A stretch of DNA of 25,212 nt, from NCBI GenBank assembly GCA_003427395.1, contig BFEA01000438.1:1148404-1173615 (forward strand), read 5' to 3'. The position numbers and the translations under genes were made by a program. The notes under the pieces are model-generated. The model saw only the letters and a list, made by a program, of their open reading frames with translations. It was not told the origin of the DNA and searched no databases. The stretch's first letter is position 1; each line of letters opens with the position of its first letter. This document shows, in pieces, positions 9,834 through 19,085 of the stretch. The stretch is from Chara braunii (lineage: Eukaryota; Streptophyta; Charophyceae; Charales; Characeae).

Positions 9834-10104
9834 GCCTCCTGACACTGAAGTTCAAACAACAACAAAAAAAACAAAACAAAAAATGAAAAGGCGGAGGGAG
9901 AGGAAGAGAGAGAACCAAGTCATCTCGTCTCAGCAATGCCAAGCAGGTCTCGTCAATTTCTTCTATCAACATTTCTGGTCGGGGAATATCTTCCAACTCT
10001 AGGGGGATAGTTTCGACAGTAGTATGCCGAGGGCCATCTTGACCTACAGGAGTTGATGTTGCAAAGGCCGTAAGTTTGACTACGTTCATGTCCAACAGTG
10101 CAGT

Positions 10105-10285
10105 TAAACCACCAGTACTTGGCCCATACATCGGTTGCCGGCCCCTCACCGCGCAACTTTTGGATGCCGTAAACGCGACAAAGGCCATTGATGAGATTCA
10201 TCAACAGCCGCCCGGCCCCCGAAAGTCACGGCGCATGAACGTGAGGGGCCCGTGACCGATGTACGGGCCAAGTACTGGTGGTTTA
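10105..10285. repeat. 45-bp inverted repeat with 91-bp spacer
   Basis: The left arm 10105-10149 and right arm 10241-10285 are reverse complements at 41 of 45 positions; the outermost 20 bases, TAAACCACCAGTACTTGGCC, match perfectly. A third copy of the outer segment lies at about 10508-10530 in the same orientation as the right arm. Read in one orientation all three give a peptide motif like PPVLGP, so the block may derive from coding sequence that was duplicated and inverted. Confidence 0.85.
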
Positions 10286-10385
10286 GTGTTCTTGCAACAT
10301 CCTTCCAATGAATTTCTGTAGCCTTGGAGTTGTCAGAAATCATCTTCAATGCCGAAGGTACCGGTATCAGTTGCCTTTTAAAGTG

Positions 10386-10413
10386 ATCCCAGACGTGTTG
10401 ATCCGTCTGGGAT
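10386..10413. repeat. Perfect 10-bp stem with 8-base loop
   Basis: ATCCCAGACG and CGTCTGGGAT flank TGTTGATC. There is no T run after it and no gene before it, so a terminator role is not supported. Confidence 0.6.
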
Positions 10414-10507
10414 GAACTGTACACTTGGCATCACAGGATCTGTCATCTGGTTTATGACCTCCTGAGGCTGCGGCGCGTTAACGGGCAAGCCTGCGGCCGA
10501 TCGCTGG

Positions 10508-10530
10508 GCCAAGTACTGGTGGTTTAATCT
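10508..10530 (+). repeat. Third copy of the inverted-repeat outer segment
   Basis: GGGCCAAGTACTGGTGGTTTA repeats the outer part of the arm at 10265-10285 in the same orientation, about 245 bp downstream. The flanking sequence differs. Confidence 0.8.
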
Positions 10531-10728
10531 TCTTTTCAAACATCGGAGGAGGAATTGCATGTCGGATGAGTGCTTCGTTTTGGCAGGGGCTGGGATCTCT
10601 TCTGTGTGAGTGGAGTGCGTGGGTGAGGACGAAACGTCCTCATTGTTCACCACTGGGCAGGATGAACGGGGTGGAGTGCTGTTAGAATGTTTTCAAGAGA
10701 GCATCCTGAGTATGCGGGGGAGGGGATA

Positions 10729-10756
10729 GGGACGCTGGACCAGATTTCCAGCTGAC
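10729..10756 (+). repeat. Dispersed CGCTGG...CCAGC hairpin motif, copy 3
   Basis: GGGACGCTGGACCAGATT then TCCAGC. It lies immediately upstream of a 37-bp direct repeat (10769-10805). Confidence 0.6.
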
Positions 10757-10768
10757 ATACATCAGGGG

Positions 10769-10805
10769 GAGTGTCCTCGTCTCCCCAATCCTACCTCTAC
10801 CGATC
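10769..10805 (+). repeat. 37-bp direct repeat, copy 1
   Basis: GAGTGTCCTCGTCTCC...CTACCTCTACCGATC is identical to 11865-11901. Identity stops abruptly on both sides. Confidence 0.95.
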
Positions 10806-11864
10806 AGGCCGTCATTTACGCTTAGCGCACGCGCGCCATAAACGGAGACACTTAGCGGCACCACGTCACAGGCTGAGTGGCTACACGCTAGATCTAGGAA
10901 GAGGAACTAGTGGATAGATTGCAGCCCGTTCGGAACATTGGATAGGTTGCATCCTGTCTGGTATAGTCTGTCCTGGATTCCGTGAAAATGATTCCATAGC
11001 TGCCGATGTATTGTACACGGTAAATGGCCTCTGTGCATTGACTTTAGGTCAACGCATATGGAATCAAGCGGAGACTAGTCCCTGGGAAGGCAAAGTGTGC
11101 GTCTGAAGGTGCGGAAGGTGGAATTATGGTACTATTATCACAGAGACATTGTCCAAGACATCAACAAGGTGATTCTTCCTGAGCTTCAATTCGCAGATCA
11201 GTAAATGAGATGTGTACTACACCTCATCACAGGCTGACGTGTCAAGTAGTCGGGGCGAAGTTAGGTGTACACCTGGAGCTGCTCCCGCACAACGAACTCC
11301 ATAGCTGTTGCTGTCATCTGGAGGTATTCAGCCAACAGATGTTGACTGCCGCAACATGAATGCTGGAGGGGAGTGAAGTAAAACCCTGACTATCTGAAGT
11401 ATATGTGAACGGTAATTCGGATGAAGGAACCCAAAAATTAGTATCGGAGGATTGGGCGACGAAGCGAGGTAATCCATGGTGGCGAACACTGATTGGAATT
11501 GCCAGAGGATATTAGTTACTCCCTATCTAGAGGAAATTCGTCCACATTCATCCTAAAACAAATGATCATTGATATTTGAAGCTAGCCATCCCATCTGAAG
11601 CGTGCAATCAACCGAGGAGGGGGAGATTGCATGCATTTATCCCGAAAATCATTGATCATTGACAGTCGAAGTAGTCATCCTCATCTGAATTCTGGGGTTT
11701 TCAGTGTCGAAGGTAGTACACAAGGGGTGGAAAGAGATTAAGAGGAAAAAAACAAGTTGACGGCATAAGGGGAGGTACGACNACGNCACAGAGAGAAGAA
11801 GTCTTCAAAAGGAGCAGCAAGGTNANTTTTGACTCAGACTGAANCANAAGCAGCTTTGAGGTGC
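10806..11864. other. Gene-free interval between 37-bp direct repeats, with ambiguous bases
   Basis: No protein-like frame is visible. A degenerate repeat of about 95 bp (AATCATTGATCATTGA-like followed by TCATCC.CATCTGAA) occurs near 11550 and 11645. Undetermined bases lie at 11782, 11786, 11824, 11826, 11844 and 11847, so consensus quality is poor just before the second direct repeat. Confidence 0.6.
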
Positions 11865-11901
11865 GAGTGTCCTCGTCTCCCCAATCCTACCTCTACCGAT
11901 C
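11865..11901 (+). repeat. 37-bp direct repeat, copy 2
   Basis: Identical to 10769-10805 and placed 18 bases after the last ambiguous base. It could mark the end of a short inserted element or an assembly overlap left in place. Confidence 0.95.
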
Positions 11902-12240
11902 CCCTCCAATCCATCCTTCACCTCCTTTTCCCAGGGTGAGAGTTCTTCCTGAGCCAGGAACTGCGGAAGATACAACAAACCAAATAGCTGAACGAATCTG
12001 ATTCCCTCCTCCGTGGATTTTTCCCTTTCTCCTGTGGTGACGCTCCCTTCCCCCCCCCCTCTAGCCTCCCCCACTCAGTTATTAGTTACCTCCACCTATT
12101 AACTCCCGATCCCTCCACTCCTCCTTACCCCCTACTCATCATCCCCCGTCACTCTTTACCCAACAATCTCCATCTCATCACGTCTCCCTGCCTCCAGAAG
12201 GGCAAAGGGACCAGACTCGTTACTGTTTTACCAAGGCGCA
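11902..12240 (+). promoter_or_regulatory. Pyrimidine-rich leader upstream of the LINE ORF1
   Basis: The plus strand is C/T-rich from about 12,045 to 12,195, with runs such as CCTCCACTCCTCCTTACCCC, and has no long open frame. Its position directly before the first ORF1 ATG fits a LINE 5' untranslated region carrying an internal promoter. No specific promoter element is identified and the 5' end of the element is not determined. Confidence 0.35.
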
Positions 12241-13329
12241 ATGCGCCATCACCTCTTCAGGCAACTTGGGGCATTGCCATATGCCAGACCCAACGCTGTG
12301 ATCCTGTCAGAACAGAATTCCTCCCCGCCAGTGTCTCAGGGGGGAAATGTTTGGAGACAGAGAAACGCGGCAAGATGGTTGTCTAAGACCACAAAAGGCT
12401 CGAACCTCAACCATCTCACACCCAATTCATCTCCTTTAACTCAAACCCGACAGGCTTCATAGCAAATCCCCTCTCAGCGACACAATCACTCCACTCAAAC
12501 CCAAAGTCCAACCATTCGACAAACACAGCACTCCATGATGAAGGAACAGACAAACCAGACAATGGAAGGGGTCAAACAAGGAATCCCGTCCCCGCCACAC
12601 TCCCCACAGACAATAATGGAAAAACAGAGAGAAGAAGAGGATTGCATCATGCAAGAAGGAGAAGAAATCCTAACGGAAGAGGAACGAAGATGGGAAGAGA
12701 GCCTCTTGGCTCAGAATCAACCCAGCTCACAATCCCAGGCCCCAACTCACATTGCAGATAAGGGAAATGAATCACCAGCACCAACATGGGCCCAAAGAGT
12801 GAGACTGGCACTTCAAGAAAAAACTATGAATGTGCCAAGACCTGCAGTGGATCCCAATGGTGAGCCAGCGGAAGAGCTAAAGATTCCCCTAAAAAATCTC
12901 TCTTCTGCTAGAGCCTACTTTTTAACTCTATTTCTCCTTCCTTCAGAAAAAAAAGTAATTGATCAAGGAGGTAGGAAAACGCTGATGAAATCCTACCCCA
13001 CGGATAAACTGGTGCAACGTGATGCAGTATACACTAAGCATGCGAGCAACTGGATATTCTTCAACGACGGCGCTTACAGATCAACGAACGACAAGATCAA
13101 ATGGATATGTAAGAGACTTGAATCAATGAAAGGAAGTACGGATGCGGTCTCTGAATTTTTCTTGATCCAACCGGTATCACCCACCGTCTACAAAGTACTG
13201 TGTCTGTTCGAAAACGACAAGAAGACGATGGATGGCTGGAAGAAACTCACATGGGGGGATTCCCAAGTAAGGATCTACCCCTGGCTGCCGAAAAAGATCG
13301 GGCCGGAAGAGAGGAGGAACAGCTCATGA
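12241..13329 (+). pseudogene. LINE ORF1, N-terminal part
   Basis: The frame starts at ATG 12241 or, after an in-frame TAG at 12460, at ATG 12535. The TAG sits in a Gln/Ser-rich stretch and could be a former CAG. From 12535 the 264-residue piece begins with a Glu/Gln-rich low-complexity region (about residues 1-75). A globular segment follows, with an aromatic-rich part (NWIFFNDGAYRS and KWICKRLE near residues 160-190) and a strand-like part ending in WGDSQVRIYPWLPKKIG. This arrangement resembles the RNA-binding gag-like domain that precedes the zinc knuckle in plant LINE ORF1 proteins. The frame ends at 13329, but the protein continues in another frame from about 13,315, so an indel lies in the GAGAGGAGGAAC stretch. 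Confidence 0.75.
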
Positions 13330-14633
13330 GAGACCACTACTGGGTGAAACTTAGGCACATTCCAATTGAAGTGCAGGCAGCCTTCGTTCCCGATTTTGGG
13401 CAACAGTACAAGGTGGTAGACTTCATAGATCCCTTCCCATCCCATGTGGCAAAGAGGGATGGCTATCTCATGTTGGCACTGGAATTGCAGAAGGACCAAC
13501 TATTCTCGATGGACGATATCATACCTTACAAATTGGGGGGCAGGATCTATCAAATACACACAGCACACAAATTCAGACCCTGGTGTTTCAAATGCAAAGC
13601 ATATGGCCACCAGAGTTCTGAGTTTGCATGCCCCCTAAACCCGCAACATGCTGTACCCCCGGAACAGAAACTTAAAAGAGATCTCAAATGTCCACACCGT
13701 TGGATCCTTGCAGTTCCGGGTTATGAGGGATGGGCCCACAGCGATGAAATGAGTCCCAAGGGGACGCCAATTGGTTGGTATTGGGAGGGAGGAGGTGATC
13801 AACGTAAGACCCAACGACCTCCGCAGGATTGCATCCCCCCACACCACAACCAGCAGCAAGCACAACAGTCTCACCACAACAAACAAAAAAAACAGGTTAG
13901 TAAGAGTAACCATAATTCACATACTCAGAATCTTCAAAATAGTTCAAATAAGACAGTAAGTCTGGAGGGGCTCACACAACAGACAAGTGTGTTGGGCGAC
14001 TCACACTCAGGGTTTAACCAGAGGAATCATCAGTTGGAACGGGGTGAGTCGTCCAATACTAGACAAGAATCAGGACAGTTGGTAGAAGAGATCTCTGGGC
14101 CTCACAAATCAACTTACAAGGGACCAGGCCCCTCTCCTCACGCATATTTACTCAAGAAAAACCAGCAACTTAATTTGGAATGGAAAGAAGTAAAAAAAAA
14201 AAATAATTATAAAAATAATAAATCAGCAGATTCAGAGAATCAGGGGAACCAGACCCAACAACAGGGACCCCAGTTTTTGTCATCTCAACCATCAGGCCAG
14301 ACCTCCCAACAGGACCAGCAGGTAAGTCTGCAGCCCAACTCCACGACTGCTGTCACACCTCTCATACAGATTGATTCCATGGAAATGGATCAGCAGGTAG
14401 TTCTACAACCCAACTCAGCGACTGCTGTTACTTCCCTGGAACGGATAGATTCAATGGAAGTGGACACTCTCAAGGACGTGTTTGCAGAAGATTGGGAGGA
14501 GGTGGAAGCAGCACCGGTAGCTACCTCTCCCTTTGAAGTAATGGGAATGAAAATCGACACCCTGGACACTGGGAGATTTGCAGATCAGTTTAAGAAAAAT
14601 GTTGATGTGGATTGTGACAAACCTCAAATTTAA
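13315..14633 (+). pseudogene. LINE ORF1, zinc-knuckle and Gln-rich part
   Basis: This continues ORF1 in the second frame. It opens with a globular segment (HYWVKLRHIPIEVQAAF and following). A CCHC zinc knuckle comes next, with Cys codons at 13584 and 13593, His at 13608 and Cys at 13629. The spacing is CX2CX4HX6C rather than the usual CX2CX4HX4C. A long Gln/Asn/Ser-rich, probably disordered tail follows. It includes a 25-residue tandem duplication (14313-14387 and 14388-14462) around QPNS.TAVT and IDSMEM/IDSMEV. The TAA at 14631-14633 lies at a T run; the continuing frame begins just upstream, so the end is probably a frameshift and not the natural stop. The knuckle supports nucleic-acid binding. 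Confidence 0.8.
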
Positions 14634-15093
14634 GTACAATGCAAAACCTGAAATAGAGTGGACAGAAATTGAGGAGAGCCTCTCTCAAATGCTGTGCGGG
14701 AGCGACAGTCTCAAGATGGCACTCCAATATGGTCTCACTCCGGGGTTTGATTGGAATGACATGTGCAACAAACTTCTGCACATTGCTAACCAAAGGTTGA
14801 GAACACAGCTCACCTCGTCTGTACCTCAAAGTTCTGCAGATCTTTCTGTCCTACCAAAGAATATGCAGATATCACATAGTCTGAGAACAAATGGATCTAG
14901 AAGAATCAAAGAACTGGCCAGAAAAAAGAACACTCCTAATGGTATACAACAACTGCGAAAATTTGAGTATGGAGAGAGAAGGAAGTCTTCAAAAAAACCG
15001 CACAACTATGCAAACTGCGAAGACTTCCTCTCACACCCAAATCTGGAAAACAGGGTATCAGATCCAAAGTACCAAAAAGGCAAAAGAGATTAG
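14578..15093 (+). pseudogene. LINE ORF1, middle basic part
   Basis: This frame overlaps the end of the previous piece and carries the reading on. An acidic/aromatic segment (IEWTEIEESLSQML) leads into Lys/Arg-rich sequence. From about 14,965 a different frame, which later becomes the 15117 piece, also gives basic protein-like sequence (VFKKTAQLCKLRRLPL), so the frame change is somewhere between about 14,960 and 15,093. No known domain is recognised. A basic segment in an ORF1 protein would fit RNA binding, but that is inference. Confidence 0.6.
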
Positions 15094-15818
15094 CTAACAA
15101 AGGAATTCAGGACTCAATGCTTGCTCGACTTCACCATAACAAGAAAGAATCCGGTCACTCTAGTGATGCCTCAGTGGGTGATACTGGCTCGCCGATCTCG
15201 ATGACCACTGAGTGTCTAAACGAAGAAATGACTATCATTCCTCTTGAACAGCAGGGTTGTATCACCCCTGTACATTCGCAAGCAGATAGGATTATTGAAA
15301 AGCTTACTCACACCACTCCCCACACCACTCCCCCATCGAAGTACAATGACACAATGACAATTGTCCCTTATCAACAACAAAGAAGAAAACCTTCTACAAC
15401 CCCACAACAAGATGAAGATGACCCGCTAATATATATCCAGGTACCAAAACCTCTTGTGAGCCAAAAACAGAAAAAGCAGGGAGCAGACAGCCAGATGGCA
15501 CAGGTACTGGTCACTCTCGAGGCAACATCTTCCCAACAGTACGTAGATGGACAGCTGGAACATAGTCAGGCTCCTTTCACTCCTCTGAGACACGAACAGA
15601 ACCAAGTCACACCTTGGTGCCAAGACCTGAGAAAACAGGGAGCAGACAACCAGCAGACACAAGATCTGGCCTCACTCACCAAGCTGGTAACATCTTCCCA
15701 GCAATATGTAGATAACCAGGTCACTCAGAGTCAGATACTTACCACTCCTCACCAACTGCCTCAGGATCAGATACTACTGACTACAAGGATTAATGAACAG
15801 AGAAAGGAGTGGGGGTAG
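14967..15818 (+). pseudogene. LINE ORF1, Gln-rich repeat part
   Basis: This piece is open from 14967; its first ATG is at 15117. After a basic start it is dominated by Gln, Thr, Ser and Pro. Two internal duplications are visible. MTII/MTIV blocks occur near 15225 and 15351. A unit of about 53 residues starting KQGAD starts at 15474 and again at 15633, both copies containing TSSQQYVD. The TAG at 15816 directly follows a run of five G residues (15811-15815), and the next frame opens in the same place, so a one-base indel in the G run is the simple explanation. The region is likely disordered in the protein. Confidence 0.7.
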
Positions 15819-16636
15819 TGGAAATCATCTCCTCGATCACAGGGGAGAAGAAATTTTTCCAAATAAATCTTGAATCAGAAAGTCCAAAACGAAAATCCTC
15901 TCTGATCGAGTGGGAGAAAAACAGTCCAGACAGAGGATTGGAAGAGCAAAACACAGGGACGCAGCAAAGCGTAGCAGATATAGAGAGCCAGAAAGAGGAG
16001 ATAGCGGAGATAGATCTCACGGAAGATATCCCTCAACCATTAAGGGAGGAACGACCTGGTGCCAACCCTCCTCTTTACCTACTCCCTGACCCACTGGATC
16101 CAACGATCAAGAGACAGAAATTGAGGTCGAGATTGCAAGAGTTTTCAACACAGTCTCAGCTCTCTAAACCCGGGACTATCATACTTCCAGTTAAATATAA
16201 GGAAGGGCGTTGGGAAGCTGGTCTCTCAGAAGCAAAAGACTCTCAGTACGGGGAAATTATTATACAGGGTATAGATCCTTCCCTCATCTCCATCCAGGAC
16301 CCCACAAGAAAAGAGTTTGGAACAACAAACACCAACCAACATCTTTCTAAATTTATTGCAGATCATTTTCCTTCAGGGTGGGGGGCAACATTAACACTTA
16401 TCTCAGAGCCCGAAAGGATTGCAGAAAGTGACGTATATCTGATATATAAGGCTCCAGACGCAGCTAGTCTGAGATGGATGGGGGAGGATTCTCTCAAGGA
16501 TTTGCAAATCCTCAAGATAAAGGCCAGTCACTTCTGGTCAGACGAAGATGTACTTTCCCTCCTACTAAGACTTTTAAAGAAAGCATCACTTAGGAGGGGG
16601 GGCATCCAGGATACAGCACCTTGGAAGAACATGTAA
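15809..16636 (+). pseudogene. LINE ORF1, C-terminal globular part
   Basis: A 275-residue frame. The first 100 residues are charged (many Glu, Lys and Ser). The remainder looks folded, with alternating hydrophobic strands (TIILPVKYKEGRW, YGEIIIQGID, GATLTLISEPERI, DVYLIYKAPDA) and a final basic helix (LLLRLLKKASLRR). I recognise no family. It ends in TAA at 16634-16636, followed with no gap by ATG of ORF2 in the same frame. This may be a genuine ORF1 stop with ORF2 reinitiation, or a mutated sense codon in an ORF1-ORF2 fusion. Confidence 0.7.
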
Positions 16637-17578
16637 ATGGGTGAAAAAATGATTGAGGTGAATCTTATTGACGTGTTGTTTAACAAAGACAAAAACTGAA
16701 ATCTACTAAAAAGGAATGCAGATTTGGATTTAAGGACGCTCAACGTCAATGGCCTTGCCTCAATCAAGAAAAACAAAAGGCAAACGATAATTGAACTCCT
16801 CAAAGGGGTGGGAGGTAGAAAATGGTCGGATGTGATCTGTATTCAAGAGACACACCTACTAGACACACCTCTACATAATTATAACCATAAGGAAATATGA
16901 CCCTATACAGCATATAGATCGCATGCCCCCAGACTAGGCAGCGCAGGAGTGGCCATATGGATACCACCAGAATCAAAGGTAGAAGTGCTAAATTGGGAAG
17001 CGGATAAACAGGAAGGTAGATGGATCTAAATCCTAGCTAAGGTAGAGAACGAAGTGGTCAGTATACCCAATACATACGTCCCAAACGAACCACCTGAACA
17101 CCAACCTTTTTTTGAAGATATACTTCATAGACTGCCGATTGGAGTCCCAATCATCATGGCAGGGGATTTCAATGCAGCACCAGACAGACACTTGGACAGA
17201 TGGACTATCTCTTCTCCTTGTCCCGCATATATAGAAAAGGACGAGCAAATAATAGCCAACTTATGCCACTCGTCCAACCTCTTCGACTCTTTCAGAAGAC
17301 TCAATCCAACAACCAAGTCTTTTTCCTGCTTTAGGAAAAATCAAGCAAACAAAAATACTAAATCCAGAATTGACCTTACATTAGTGTCAGAAGAACTTCA
17401 AGGCGCTCTTCAGTTCGCTAATATCTTGCCACGTAGCTCTTTCCCTGGCCTGGACCATTCATTGACAGTAGCAATTTTTTCTTTTCACAAGAAACCAGAC
17501 CAATGCAAGGGATATAACAAACTGAACACATCCCATCTGAAAGATCAAAATTTCACAAAATATCTTGAAGATATATGA
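16637..17578 (+). pseudogene. LINE ORF2, APE-type endonuclease domain
   Basis: The domain nicks target DNA to prime reverse transcription. The signature residues are all readable: Asn in LNVNGL (16748), Glu in QETHL (16847), Asp and Asn in GDFNAAPD (17165 and 17171), Asp in SRIDL (17372) and Asp-His in GLDHSL (17453-17458). In-frame stops interrupt it at 16697 (TGA), 16898 (TGA) and 17027 (TAA), and TGA at 17576 closes the block. The last lies in a context (EDI then QFW) where tryptophan would be natural. No frameshift is needed within this block, so the stops are point changes in otherwise well-preserved coding sequence. ORF2 most simply begins at ATG 16637. Confidence 0.88.
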
Positions 17579-19085
17579 CAATTCTGGAGAGAACAGAAAA
17601 TCAGATTTTACGGTGATATAGAATGGTTCAATAACGGTCTAGTTTTTCTAGGCCGTAAATGTAATGAATATTCCAAAGCCTTGGTTAACCTACGACATCA
17701 ACAAGAAATAGAATTACATAAACAAATTCATGATCTACAAGAAAAGGAAACTAATTCATTATCCCTGGATGAGTTAGAGTCTCTGGCTGGTGAGATCAGA
17801 GACTTGGATGATCAACTTCTCAAGTTCAAAGAATATAGATGGCAAGGTGCAAGGATCAGAGGGAAACTTAACATACATCAGATGGAAGGATCCATGGACG
17901 CGAGATTCTTCTCTATGGCCAGAGCAAGAACGGACAGAACTACAATCGAAGCATTGGCATATCTTTTTAATTCAAACGCACCACTTGTTACATCCACAGC
18001 AGCCAGCACCAAGATTGCCAGAGATTTCTATAAAGATTTGTTCACCTCCCACAATGTTACCACCTCCAAACTCCAGCGTTCTATAGAGATATAAAAATTT
18101 CTTCTCCCGCTGAAAAAGTCCATCACAGAATCCCAAAAAGAAAAATTAGAAATGCCTCTATCCAAGGAAGAAATCTGGAAGACCTTAATTTTGATGAAGG
18201 AAGAAAAAACACCAGGAATAGACGGTCTCCCAAATGAATTTTGGGAGTCTTTGTGGGATCACCTTTCCCAAGATCTTATGGATTTTTATCACGAAGCTTA
18301 GATAACTGGGGATATAGGTGAGATAGTGAACCAAGGAATCCTAACTCTATTATATAAAAAAGAAGATAAATCTAATATTAGAAATTATAGACCCATCATC
18401 TTACTAACGGTCGTATATCAGATGGTAGCCAAAATACTAGCAGATAGGATGAAAAATGTCATAACAGACATTATTCATCCGGCACAAACAGGTTTTATTA
18501 CATGACGCAATATCCAAGATAATATCCTGCTAATAAATGAACTTTTAAAAATCACACGCCAATCCAAACACAATGCTGCTTTCATATTCATTGATTTTGA
18601 AAAAGCATATGACCATGTAGATTGACATTTTTTAGATAAATGCCTCGAAAAAATGAATTTTTACCCCAATTTCAAAAGATGGATAGAAATCCTACACTAA
18701 AGAGCAACAACAAGAATAGCCATAAATGGCAATATCGCCCCCCCATTTAACTTACAGAGATCAGTTAGACAAGGAGACCCTCTGACTCCCTATTTATTCA
18801 TCATAATTATGGAAGCCCCAGCGGTCAACCTCAGCACACACAAAGATATAAAGAGAATACAGATCTCATCTATCCCAGAAGAAGCAATCCCTATCTGCTC
18901 CCTGTTTGCGGATGACCTCTCATTGATGGTAGATGCAACTATAGAGAATTTGGAAGCAATCAAAGTTTTGCTAGACAAATTTAGCAAATTATCTGATATG
19001 AAAGTCAACTGGGGAGAAAAAACCCTGGGTGGTGGATTCATCATCAAGGGGTCAGACCACCAGAAACACATCGTATTAAATGGAT
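17579..19085 (+). pseudogene. LINE ORF2, reverse transcriptase domain
   Basis: This copies the element RNA into DNA at the nicked target. A Lys/Glu-rich linker (17681-17900) leads to RT motifs in normal order: KTPGIDGLP near 18210, NYRPIILLT near 18385, AQTGF near 18483, FIDFEKAYDHVD with its catalytic Asp at 18593, RQGDPLTPYLF near 18770, and the FADD box at 18905-18916 with both catalytic Asp codons intact. In-frame stops are TAA 18092, TAG 18299, TGA 18503, TGA 18623 and TAA 18698. TGA 18623 follows VD at a position that is almost always Trp in this family. The frame shifts by one around 19,060-19,085. Confidence 0.9.

Noticed and set aside
9724-10188. 154-residue minus-strand ORF
   Set aside because: It runs through an inverted repeat and a poly-purine patch, giving Phe/Cys/Leu runs; the apparent protein is explained by repeats.
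10386-10413. Rho-independent terminator
   Set aside because: The stem has no following T run and no upstream gene, and the sequence is not bacterial.
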